Source: Paenibacillus endoradicis (GTDB taxonomy: Bacteria; Bacillota; Bacilli; Paenibacillales; Paenibacillaceae). From it: DNA of 64,000 nucleotides. Below, piece after piece: positions 45,069 to 53,384 of this stretch; positions within the stretch are counted from its first letter, which is position 1; each line of letters starts with the position of its first letter. The notes under the pieces were generated by a model. That model saw only the letters and a program-made list of their open reading frames with translations. It had not been told where the DNA came from and searched no databases. The stretch is taken from positions 372,001-436,000 of the forward strand of contig NZ_JANQBB010000004.1 of assembly GCF_024721975.1 (NCBI RefSeq), written 5' to 3'. The translations under genes and the position numbers were made by a program.

Positions 45069-46400
45069 TTAAACGGTTGAACGGTATTCCGAAGGCGTTT
45101 TGCCAACTACTTTTTTGAATACTCTGCTGAAATAGTTAGGGTCATTATATCCCACCAAGTAACATATTTCCTTCAGGCTTATATCTTTATTTCGCATCCA
45201 TTGTTTAGCATGATGAATGCGAATATTGGTAACATAGTCGATAAATGTTTCACCTGTTTGTTGCTTAAATACTTTGCTAAAGTAATATGGATTCAGATGC
45301 ACATGTTCAGCAGTTTCTTCTAATGATAGCTCTCTTTCATAGTTCTTCTCAATATATTGAACTGCGTGATCAATCATATTAAAGGTCTGATGCTCTCGTT
45401 CTTGACGGATTTGCTGAATGGCTACTTGAACGTAGCTCATACGATCCGAGGCAGAAAGCAATAACGGCTGAGTTCCTTGTTGTTCCATGTTCTGAAATAA
45501 ACATAATCGTTTCTTTTCATTGGCATTTGTGGAGGCAAATACTGCCTCAAAGTAAGACCTTCTTGATCCTTGCACGCCATGATGGATATTGCCAACACCT
45601 ATCGTAATAATTTCATTATACCCAATGGTGACCATATCAATGTCCAATAGTACTTCGCATATCGCATCTAGATGTGATCGCATCGTATGTAACGAATAGC
45701 TGACCTCATCTGCCATAATAAAAATAGCGATATGGTCGTTGAAAACTGTACTTGCTACATATTGATATATGTCTGGTATGTGTTTATGTAGCTGTAATAC
45801 AAACGCATCGTATAGTTCTTTTCGAAGCTGGTAAGATTGTGGCAATGCGATAACGATCGCGCAGCACTGCTTGATATCCAATTGCAAACTATCCGCAAGA
45901 CTATAGATATCGTCGTTGGTTATCGTATCACTCATAAGTCCAAGAGCCAGCTCAGTCTTTACTAGAGGAATTAATTGTGACAATTGTTGATCCTTTAATT
46001 GTTGATGTTGGAAAACTTCTTGTTCCTTTACGATTTCATCGATTAGTGAATGCAAAAGTTTGACAATATCATCACGCTTTGCTGGCTTAACGAAGTAGTC
46101 CCTTACACCGATCTTAAGTGCTTCTCTTGCGTATTCAAAATAATCATATGCAGTCAGCAATACCATTCGAGTATGAGGTAACGCACTAATAATATTTTTC
46201 AATGCCGTAAGCCCATCAATTCCTGGCATACGAATATCCATCATAATAATATGTGGTTTATAGATAAGTGATTTCTGAATCGCATCACGACCATTCTCTG
46301 CTTGAATAATCTCGAATTGACCTGGCATCATATTGTTAATAATCCATTCCATACCTTCGCGTTCTAATGCTTCGTCATCCGCTATAAGTATCCGATACAT
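45069..46400 (-). CDS. Response regulator, YesN type, of the sugar-sensing system
   Basis: 443 residues from ATG 46400 (AGGAGG 6 bases upstream). Receiver domain (about 1-120) with DDE, phospho-acceptor in IIMMDIRMPG and Lys in YFVKPAK; a central linker domain (about 140-330); C-terminal AraC double HTH (about 340-443, GKTPSEYRST). Full YesN length. Its SD abuts a 10-bp stem that is a covaried version of the ybjQ leader element. Probably activates the symporter gene downstream. Confidence 0.9.
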   Translation of the reverse strand: MYRILIADDEALEREGMEWIINNMMPGQFEIIQAENGRDAIQKSLIYKPHIIMMDIRMPGIDGLTALKNIISALPHTRMVLLTAYDYFEYAREALKIGVRDYFVKPAKRDDIVKLLHSLIDEIVKEQEVFQHQQLKDQQLSQLIPLVKTELALGLMSDTITNDDIYSLADSLQLDIKQCCAIVIALPQSYQLRKELYDAFVLQLHKHIPDIYQYVASTVFNDHIAIFIMADEVSYSLHTMRSHLDAICEVLLDIDMVTIGYNEIITIGVGNIHHGVQGSRRSYFEAVFASTNANEKKRLCLFQNMEQQGTQPLLLSASDRMSYVQVAIQQIRQEREHQTFNMIDHAVQYIEKNYERELSLEETAEHVHLNPYYFSKVFKQQTGETFIDYVTNIRIHHAKQWMRNKDISLKEICYLVGYNDPNYFSRVFKKVVGKTPSEYRSTV

Positions 46401-46406
46401 ATGCAA

Positions 46407-46459
46407 CCTCCTAAAACTTTTCATATACTTCATGTAATAACTGCTTGCTTATGAAAAGT
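46407..46459 (-). repeat. Leader hairpin element before the YesN-type regulator
   Basis: On the minus strand ACTTTTCATA (46459-46450) and TATGAAAAGT (46425-46416) form a 10-bp perfect stem followed by TTTAGGAGG. Counting 9 bp the loop is 26 bases, as in the two ybjQ copies, with different but compensating arm sequence. The kinase gene stop overlaps its left end. Confidence 0.75.
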
Positions 46460-47907
46460 TACTTCGTAAGCTTTAGCTCTTGTTGTTTGGGAATCCGTAG
46501 TTTGATCGTTGTACCTACCCCGATCGTACTGTCAATATAGACCGCATGTTGTTGTCCATAAATTAATTGTAAACGTCTGAACACGTTACGGCTGCCAATA
46601 CCTGTTGAGCCTTTTTTTTGCTCAGAAGATAATGGTATCTCCGAAGGTGAATCATAATTAAGTAAGTTCAACTTTGTTTGCTCATCCATGCCAGAGCCAT
46701 TGTCCGATATTTCAATCCATGTGTAAGTTTTATCGCCGTAAATATGCAACGTAATCGTAGCCCCAGATTCCATGCCTTCAATGCCATGCATAAATATATT
46801 TTCTAATATTGGTTGTAATGTTAATACAGGTACGCGAGTAGTTAATTCCTCTTCATCTATATCTATAATGAAATGAACGCGATCACGAAACCGAGTTTGT
46901 TGAATATAAAAGTAATCTTTAGCATGCTTTACTTCATCTCTTAAAGGTACAGGTTTGTCCATTTGTCGCAAGTGATATCGGAGCAAATTAGCCATCGTTA
47001 CCGTGAGATCACTTGTCTGTTCTGCACCTTCTATAAGAGCAAGTTTTGATAATACATTTAATGAATTAAATAAAAAGTGAGGATTAATCTGATTTTGTAA
47101 TACGGCGATTTCATATTCACGTAACTGTTTATCTTTCTGCAGTGCTTCTTTATCAGAGTCCATAATCTTCATCAAATTCATTTTCATCTGTTCTAATGCA
47201 TCACTCAAAATATAGAATTCACTGTTCGGTGAATAACGGGGAAGTGTGGCAGTTAGCTCACCATGAGAAATCTTCTCCGCAACGCTAACGAGTTGTTGAA
47301 TCGGTTTCGTTATAAGTGAGGATATCCAATAAGCAAGTAAAAGACTCAACAAAGTGGTTGCAATGAGTAAGTAGATACCTGATTGTTTCATATCAGAAAT
47401 TTCTAACATAATGGTTTGATACAGCCCTGAATATATAGATAACTCCTTACTTATTAAGTTATAACTTTCCTCAGAAATAAAGGAGGAGAGCTGCTTAATC
47501 TCATTGTAATAATCAACATAAGCAAGTGATGAATCTTGATCTAACATAAGCATTAATGTATTTTCACTACTCATATAGGAACTCAGTAGGTTGCGATAAC
47601 TCGTTACGCCTAGTAACAATTTTCGATCAATTGGTTGTTGCTGCAATTGAGCTTGTAAGCTTGAAAGTTGTTCATTATTGTTGAGCTGTAATAATATCGA
47701 CGAGTCTTTTTGATCGGTATATTGCGAAATATAGTTCACTTGCAGTTGAACTTGTTCATCGACTTGTTGATATAGTAGCACCCGAGTTAGCATCGTGTTA
47801 TAACTTTCGTTCACACGGTAACTACTCTGAAATAATACATATGAAATGATGCTATTAAGTAACAATAGCAGTGGTAAAACAATAAATAGTATTTTTCTTG
47901 TGCTCAT
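46459..47907 (-). CDS. Sensor histidine kinase, LytS/YesM type, of the sugar-sensing system
   Basis: 482 residues: helix near 5-25, a mostly helical extracellular region (about 30-170), second helix (about 175-196), HAMP (about 197-250), His_kinase with LQNQINPHFLFNSLN and HATPase with PILENIFMHGIE, DNGSGMD, GIGSRNVFRRL. The extracellular part looks like a four-helix-bundle that could receive a signal from a binding protein. It lies between the binding protein and regulator genes. Confidence 0.92.
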   Translation of the reverse strand: MSTRKILFIVLPLLLLLNSIISYVLFQSSYRVNESYNTMLTRVLLYQQVDEQVQLQVNYISQYTDQKDSSILLQLNNNEQLSSLQAQLQQQPIDRKLLLGVTSYRNLLSSYMSSENTLMLMLDQDSSLAYVDYYNEIKQLSSFISEESYNLISKELSIYSGLYQTIMLEISDMKQSGIYLLIATTLLSLLLAYWISSLITKPIQQLVSVAEKISHGELTATLPRYSPNSEFYILSDALEQMKMNLMKIMDSDKEALQKDKQLREYEIAVLQNQINPHFLFNSLNVLSKLALIEGAEQTSDLTVTMANLLRYHLRQMDKPVPLRDEVKHAKDYFYIQQTRFRDRVHFIIDIDEEELTTRVPVLTLQPILENIFMHGIEGMESGATITLHIYGDKTYTWIEISDNGSGMDEQTKLNLLNYDSPSEIPLSSEQKKGSTGIGSRNVFRRLQLIYGQQHAVYIDSTIGVGTTIKLRIPKQQELKLTK

Positions 47908-47921
47908 TAGGTAAACTCCGA

Positions 47922-48872
47922 TCAGTTGGTTACAACTGTAGTTGTAATGTACTGCTTCATCTGAATGTCACCATGGTTGAAGTATTCATTCAACGTAATG
48001 ATCGCTTGACGGCCAATTTCTACAGGTTGTTGGACGATAGAAGCTTGGATTAATCTCTCAGATAGTAATTGCTTTGTAGTAGATAAATTATCAAAACCAT
48101 ATACAGTGACATTATTTTTCTCAATCGATTGTAAACCTTCGACAATTCCAATCGCATCGAGACCGCTAAAACCAACAATAATAGAAATTTCTGGATATGT
48201 ATTCATCATTTCAACCGTTTGCTTAGCTGCTTCTAATTTAGAAATATTAGATGATCGAATATCAACAATATTAATAAAAGGCTGTACAGCTAGTCTCTCC
48301 TGAAATGCTTCTAAACGTAAGATTTGATTACTTGCCTGCTCACTTCCTATAATGACTCCAATCTGGGCTTTATTATCAACCTGTTCTAGAATGAGCTCGG
48401 CCATTTGTTGACCAGCTAATTGATGATCGGTGCCGATATAGGCAATTCGTTGACTTTGCGGAGCATCCATATCAACCGTTACGACAGGAATGTTCTTTGC
48501 AGAGGCCCGTGCAATCAAGTCTATATATTCGGGTTCTTCAACCCCTTGAGCAATAATCGCATCAGGTGAGGAGGCGATCGCCTTTTGCAAAAGTTTGAGT
48601 TGATCCTGAACATTATTCGTACTAGGGCCAACATATTGAATCTCCATATTATATTGTTGGGCAACATCATGTGCACCTTGTGACATCTGTTTCCAAAATG
48701 GATTGTCATATTGTTGCGCAATAAATATGACGTGCTTCTTTTCTAGCTCAGTACTATTGCTTCCATTTAACTGTGCGGCAAAGCTATCTATTTGAACAAC
48801 AGAGGCAACAAATCTAGTAAGAAAGACTGCTACGGTTGCAATTAATACAATAGTGAGAACACGTTTGGCCAT
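47922..48872 (-). CDS. Membrane-anchored sugar-binding protein (sensor, XylFII-like)
   Basis: 316 residues: an N-terminal helix (about 3-25) without a lipobox Cys, so probably an uncleaved anchor, then a periplasmic-binding fold of the RbsB/XylF type (about 45-305): HVIFIAQQYDNPFWKQMSQG, PVVTVDMDAP, AYIGTDHQLAGQQMAE, VYGFDNLSTT. There is no sugar ABC permease or ATPase gene nearby. Its gene is 14 bases before the kinase, matching XylFII-LytS-type three-component systems in which a sugar-bound anchored receptor drives the kinase. Confidence 0.85.
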   Translation of the reverse strand: MAKRVLTIVLIATVAVFLTRFVASVVQIDSFAAQLNGSNSTELEKKHVIFIAQQYDNPFWKQMSQGAHDVAQQYNMEIQYVGPSTNNVQDQLKLLQKAIASSPDAIIAQGVEEPEYIDLIARASAKNIPVVTVDMDAPQSQRIAYIGTDHQLAGQQMAELILEQVDNKAQIGVIIGSEQASNQILRLEAFQERLAVQPFINIVDIRSSNISKLEAAKQTVEMMNTYPEISIIVGFSGLDAIGIVEGLQSIEKNNVTVYGFDNLSTTKQLLSERLIQASIVQQPVEIGRQAIITLNEYFNHGDIQMKQYITTTVVTN

Positions 48873-49115
48873 AATGACACACCCTTGCTGTAATGATAGG
48901 AGTTAGCTTATCACAAACTGAACTGAAATATGAATGATGATCATTTATTTATTTTCGATAAAAAATGATATTGATGAAATATTGTTATTCAACTCTGGTG
49001 AAGATAGAGAATAAGGTTATCGTTATGGTCTGCCTAAGTATTATCTAGACTTAGAGCGACGAACTCATATTGTATGACAGAAGTGATCATCGGGAAATGA
49101 GGCTGACGAGAAATA

Positions 49116-49712
49116 ATGAGTAATCAGAAAAATTCGAAGCTATATAGTCAACTAATATGGAGCATGATGAAGACTGGCTTTCTTGGATTTGGAGGTGGTC
49201 CTTCTGTTGTTCCGTTAATCCGACATGAAGCTGTGAAAGCCTATAGTTGGCTAAGTGACGATGAGTTTGGAGAAATATTCGTCTTAGCTAATACATTACC
49301 CGGTCCTATTGCAACAAAGATGGCTGGTTACCTTGGGTATCGATTAAAAGGAGTATTCGGTGCAGTTATTGCAGTTATAGCTCATATTCTTCCTTCCTCT
49401 ATTGCAATGATAGCCTTAATGTCAGTTGTTGGTTATTTCAGTAGCTCACTAGCAGTCCAAGGGATGATTAGTGCAGTTGTACCAGTTGTAGCTGTTATGC
49501 TCGGTGCAATGGCATATGAATTTGCGGAGAAAGCGGTAAAAGGATTAGGTATCTATTTCGGTATTGTCTTTTTCGTACTCGCTTTGCTGCTACTGCAGGT
49601 GATTAATATGCATCCTGCGATTGTTATTATACTCTTTATTGTTTATGGAACGATGCACTTTAAGCTAGTTGATCGATGGAAAGATAATAAGGTTCAGAAG
49701 GGGGAAGAATGA
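49116..49712 (+). CDS. Chromate transporter half (ChrA N-terminal type)
   Basis: 198 residues, about five or six helices. ChrA motifs FGGGPSVVPLIRHEAV and LPGPIATKMAGYLGYRLKG are present. Short ChrA proteins act as pairs, and the second half follows with a 4-base overlap, as in Bacillus YwrA/YwrB. Exports chromate by analogy, or another oxyanion. Confidence 0.88.
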   Translation: MSNQKNSKLYSQLIWSMMKTGFLGFGGGPSVVPLIRHEAVKAYSWLSDDEFGEIFVLANTLPGPIATKMAGYLGYRLKGVFGAVIAVIAHILPSSIAMIALMSVVGYFSSSLAVQGMISAVVPVVAVMLGAMAYEFAEKAVKGLGIYFGIVFFVLALLLLQVINMHPAIVIILFIVYGTMHFKLVDRWKDNKVQKGEE

Positions 49713-50257
49713 TAGTGAATTGGATTGAACTTATCCAGTTATTTATAGGCTTCTTTGTCGCTAATGTTTTGGGATATGGTGGTGGTCCAGCTTCAATCCC
49801 TCTTATTTATAATGAAGTAGAAAAATATGCTTGGTCCACACCAACCGAGTTTTCTAATATAATTGCATTGGGTAATGCACTGCCAGGGCCAATATCAACT
49901 AAAATAGCAGCTTATATAGGTTATGACGTAGCTGGAATAGTAGGAAGTATTATTGCACTTATAGCTACAATAGTGCCATCAATTATCGCTTTAATTGTCA
50001 TGCTGAAATTTCTGCAAAAATATCGCGAGTCAAAAGTGGTAAAAGGTATTAGCTTGCTAGTGCAACCAGTTATCGCAATGCTAATGCTTGTGCTTACTTG
50101 GCAAATGGCAGCTAACTCTATTGGAGATATCGGCTGGTTACAAACAATCATTATTGCTCTCGTGGCACTTTGGGCGATGCAAAAGAAAAAGATTCATCCC
50201 GCTTTTGTAGTACTAGCTGCCTTTATATATGGAGGTTTCCTACTCCCTTACTTCTGA
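49709..50257 (+). CDS. Chromate transporter half (ChrA C-terminal type)
   Basis: 182 residues with about five or six helices; the same ChrA motifs (YGGGPASIPLIYNEVE, LPGPISTKIAAYIGYDVAG) show that both halves share ancestry. Overlaps the first gene by 4 bases (ATGA), with GGGGGAAG as SD. The two likely make one heterodimeric transporter. Confidence 0.88.
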   Translation: MIVNWIELIQLFIGFFVANVLGYGGGPASIPLIYNEVEKYAWSTPTEFSNIIALGNALPGPISTKIAAYIGYDVAGIVGSIIALIATIVPSIIALIVMLKFLQKYRESKVVKGISLLVQPVIAMLMLVLTWQMAANSIGDIGWLQTIIIALVALWAMQKKKIHPAFVVLAAFIYGGFLLPYF

Positions 50258-50394
50258 TTTAATTGCCTTGTTATTAGAAATTTATCTGTTGCTACTACCC
50301 ACTCCGTTGTATGATTGACTAAGGACGTGGTTAAATCCATTATGGTAGATCACGATCATCAGAGCTTGATTAAGACATGAGGGGTAGATGCACT

Positions 50395-51189
50395 GTGGCA
50401 AGCGAACACGTTAATGGATTTATTATTGATTTGGATGGAACGGTATATACGGGACAACAGGATATTCCGGGAGCAATTAATGGGCTACGCAAGTTGCAAC
50501 AGCATAACATTCCATTTCTTTTTCTAAGTAATCGTGGCAATTATTCGAGGGCAATGTGTCAAGAAAAGCTTGCTATTATGGGGATCCAAGTAGATGCTGA
50601 GCAAATTGTATTAAGTTCAACAGTTACTGCCAGATACTTGCGAGAGCATTATCCTCAAGATGCGATTTGGACGCTTGGTGATGCAGGATTAGCCGAAGAG
50701 TTACGATCACATAAGTTAGTCATAGCTGAAAAGCCTGAACAAGCTAAATGGCTAGTTATCACTTTACATGAATCTTTAACGTATGAAGATTTGAATATGG
50801 CATTTCGTGCTGTACGAGGTGGAGCGCAAATTATTGCAACGAATGAAGATCGCATGTTTCCAACTGAAGCGGGAGATTGTATTGATGTAGCGGGTATGAT
50901 CGGCGCGATTGTATATGCAACTGGAGTCGAAGTAACTAAAGTAATGGGTAAGCCGTCTACGATTATGGCAGATACTGCACTATCTATTCTAGGCCTACCA
51001 GCATCTGAGTGTATGGTAGTCGGAGATAGTATCGCTTCAGACGTAATGTTAGGTAAGCTTCATGGAATAGCAACAGCATTAGTATTAACAGGATCAACTA
51101 CTGCCGAAGATATAGAACAAAGTGAGATTAAACCTGATATCGTTGTGGGTAGTTTGGCTGCACTAATTGATCAACATATATCTATATAA
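50395..51189 (+). CDS. HAD-IIA sugar phosphatase (NagD/AraL-like)
   Basis: 264 residues. Nucleophile DLDGT (Asp12, Asp14), threonine-like motif II near LFLSNRG, and MGKPSTIMADTAL with VVGDSIASDVMLG (motifs III-IV), plus the NagD cap. It dephosphorylates sugar phosphates. GTG 50395 has AGGGG about 10 bases upstream; the earlier ATG 50377 lacks an SD but cannot be excluded (270 residues). Monocistronic. Confidence 0.85.
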   Translation: MASEHVNGFIIDLDGTVYTGQQDIPGAINGLRKLQQHNIPFLFLSNRGNYSRAMCQEKLAIMGIQVDAEQIVLSSTVTARYLREHYPQDAIWTLGDAGLAEELRSHKLVIAEKPEQAKWLVITLHESLTYEDLNMAFRAVRGGAQIIATNEDRMFPTEAGDCIDVAGMIGAIVYATGVEVTKVMGKPSTIMADTALSILGLPASECMVVGDSIASDVMLGKLHGIATALVLTGSTTAEDIEQSEIKPDIVVGSLAALIDQHISI

Positions 51190-51211
51190 TATTCGAATAT
51201 CATATGACTAT

Positions 51212-51256
51212 AAATAAGGGCGAACAAGTCAGGAAACGACTTGTTCGCCCTTATTT
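51212..51256. terminator. Bidirectional terminator between HAD and NamA-type genes
   Basis: A 19-bp perfect stem (AAATAAGGGCGAACAAGTC and complement) with a 7-base loop between convergent genes. Confidence 0.9.
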
Positions 51257-51279
51257 TGCAAAAAAAATGCTACGCAGAA

Positions 51280-52308
51280 CTACATACCACGTATATAGGA
51301 AGTAGGTGCATCAATATGACCCGTAACTTGCTTCATAGCATGCAATGCCCAGTATGGATCATTGAGCATGCCACGTCCGATCGCAATAAGATCAGCATCT
51401 TGATTAGCCAGTACAGATTCTGCAATTTCTGGTTGTTCAAGTTTGCCTACAGCAATAATCGGAATATTCGGGAAAGCCGCCTTGAATGCTCGTGCATATG
51501 GCACTTGGTAAGCAGCGTGATGACCTGGTTGAACTACAGAAACCGGACCTTCACCGCCTGTTGATACATGGAAGCAATCAACGCCTGCTTCATAATAACG
51601 CTTTGATATCGCAAGAGAATGTTCCAAAGTATAGCCGTTCTCCATATATTCAACTGCAGAAATACGGAATAATAACGGCATTTCAACTGGCATAACTGAT
51701 CTTGCTGCTTGCACGATTTGTTCTCCAAATAGTGCGAGATCTAAGCCATATTGATCGTCACGTTGATTAATATTAGGTGAGTGGAATTGATGAATTAAAT
51801 AACCATGTGCACCATGAATTTCGATACAATCAAAGCCGCATTTTACAGCACGATTGATGGCATCTTTGAATTTCTCGACAGTAGCTTCGACTTCTTCAGT
51901 TGATAAAGCATGTGGCTTAGGTGAGGTTTCATCATGTGTTACAGAAATAGCTGATGAAGACACAGCATCTGGTGCATCGGTAGCTTTTCTTCCGGCATGA
52001 GCGATCTGTATACCAATTTTGGCACCTTGTTTATGCGCAGCATCAACGATACGTCGGAATGCAGGGATATGATCATCGGACCATAAACCAAGGCAACGAT
52101 TAGTAATTCTGCCTCTAGGTTCAACATTTGTCATCTCGACAATGATAAGAGCTGTACCTCCGATAGCACGTGAAGTGTAGTGGATGTGATGCCAATCATT
52201 CGGAATACCATCATTATCTTCAACAGCGTATTGACACATCGGAGCCATAACGATGCGATTTTTCAATGTCATGTTCTTTAATACAAATGGTTGATCAATG
52301 TAAGTCAT
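51280..52308 (-). CDS. namA: NADPH dehydrogenase, old yellow enzyme (NamA/YqjM type)
   Basis: 342 residues. FMN-linked TIM barrel with YqjM marks: APMCQYAV (active-site Cys, Tyr), IQIAHAGRKA, the HGAHGYLIHQFHSPNINQR loop, and a C-terminal PTSYIRGM. Reduces C=C in quinones, enals and nitro compounds as part of electrophile defence. A TetR gene lies directly upstream in the same direction, with two palindromes between. Confidence 0.92.
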   Translation of the reverse strand: MTYIDQPFVLKNMTLKNRIVMAPMCQYAVEDNDGIPNDWHHIHYTSRAIGGTALIIVEMTNVEPRGRITNRCLGLWSDDHIPAFRRIVDAAHKQGAKIGIQIAHAGRKATDAPDAVSSSAISVTHDETSPKPHALSTEEVEATVEKFKDAINRAVKCGFDCIEIHGAHGYLIHQFHSPNINQRDDQYGLDLALFGEQIVQAARSVMPVEMPLLFRISAVEYMENGYTLEHSLAISKRYYEAGVDCFHVSTGGEGPVSVVQPGHHAAYQVPYARAFKAAFPNIPIIAVGKLEQPEIAESVLANQDADLIAIGRGMLNDPYWALHAMKQVTGHIDAPTSYIRGM

Positions 52309-52365
52309 TTTTCATCATCCTTCATCTATTATTGATTATGTGAAATAGTGACAAATTATTGACAA

Positions 52366-52413
52366 CAAGTTTTGGACAAGCTCCAAAACTTGCTCAAAAA
52401 TTTCCAATTGGAA
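52366..52413 (-). promoter_or_regulatory. Two palindromes upstream of the NamA-type gene
   Basis: CAAGTTTTGGA (52366-52376) and TCCAAAACTTG (52382-52392) are perfect 11-base inverted repeats with a 5-base gap; TTCCAATTGGAA (52402-52413) is a 12-bp palindrome. They lie between the stop of the TetR gene and the namA start; no T run follows, so operator is likelier than terminator. Which regulator binds is unknown. Confidence 0.5.
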
Positions 52414-52452
52414 GTTACAGTTGATACAATATATATATGCTTAAAGGTAAAA

Positions 52453-53286
52453 CTACTTTTCTAACAATTGTTCAAGGCCGCTAATGAGTAATTTACATCG
52501 CGGATATTGTTTCAATGTATTCATCATCCCCTTCATTATTGCTTGACTAGGCCTTTCAGTTTGGAGTTGTTCCAACAAAATGACAAGCGACTCCGTTTCT
52601 AATTGGTCATCATTAGTTTTCAATAATTGAGTAATCTTTTCTATAATATGTTGTAATGTGATTGTATTTTCGGTAGAAATACATCTAAGATTGAACATCT
52701 CTTCTGTAACATATCCTACAGTTGCGTTATAAGCAATTGCATTCGTCTTGTCAACTAGGCTATGTGATAGCGATGCAATATCAATAGGTACCTTTTGTGT
52801 TATCAAAAACTCAGAATACCCTTTTAGATTCCCTTTAATACAAAGTAATAGATCGTATTTTATTGGCTCAACCGAGGAACCATATACTGTATCAATCAGC
52901 TTTAATAAAGATGCAGAAAATTGCTGATCATAAAAAGCAATTTTCTCAAATAAATTTTTGTTTACGTGGAGCATTTGCTCTTTAACAAAAATTAAAGCGA
53001 ATTTACTATGTGATTCAAGTGACTGGAACATGATAGTATATAATGTGAAAAATTTATGTTCATTGGGAACTTCGCTGCTGACCACTCGGTCAATATCGTT
53101 TGTTATACCCATCATAAAGTTGTCCACAATTGAGAATATGAGCTCCTCTTTAGATTTAAAACTAAGATAGAAAGCACCTTTAGAAATTCCGCATTTTTCA
53201 GTTATTTCTTGAATTGACGTGGATTCAAAGCCTTTCTCAGCAAATAATTCAATAGCCTTAGTAATGATTAGCTGTTTTTTTGGCAT
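52453..53286 (-). CDS. TetR-family repressor of the RND pump
   Basis: 277 residues: N-terminal HTH (about 5-50, ISKGAFYLSFKSKEELIFSI) and an unusually long C-terminal part (about 60-277), longer than the usual 190-210. Divergent from the RND pump at 53385 with a palindrome in the shared promoter region, so it probably represses the pump and itself. Same direction as namA. Confidence 0.87.
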   Translation of the reverse strand: MPKKQLIITKAIELFAEKGFESTSIQEITEKCGISKGAFYLSFKSKEELIFSIVDNFMMGITNDIDRVVSSEVPNEHKFFTLYTIMFQSLESHSKFALIFVKEQMLHVNKNLFEKIAFYDQQFSASLLKLIDTVYGSSVEPIKYDLLLCIKGNLKGYSEFLITQKVPIDIASLSHSLVDKTNAIAYNATVGYVTEEMFNLRCISTENTITLQHIIEKITQLLKTNDDQLETESLVILLEQLQTERPSQAIMKGMMNTLKQYPRCKLLISGLEQLLEK

Positions 53287-53313
53287 AAGATTATCCCTCG
53301 CTTTTAGTATCGG

Positions 53314-53342
53314 TTGACATATGACTCATTAGTCATTATTAT
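53314..53342 (+). promoter_or_regulatory. RND pump promoter with operator in the spacer
   Basis: TTGACA (53314-53319), 17-base spacer, TATTAT (53337-53342). The spacer contains ATGACT-CATT-AGTCAT (53321-53336), a 6-base inverted repeat. A bound TetR would block polymerase. Confidence 0.65.
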
Positions 53343-53384
53343 AAAAAATATAAGATAGAGAGTCAAGAAAGGATAGGTGTACTA

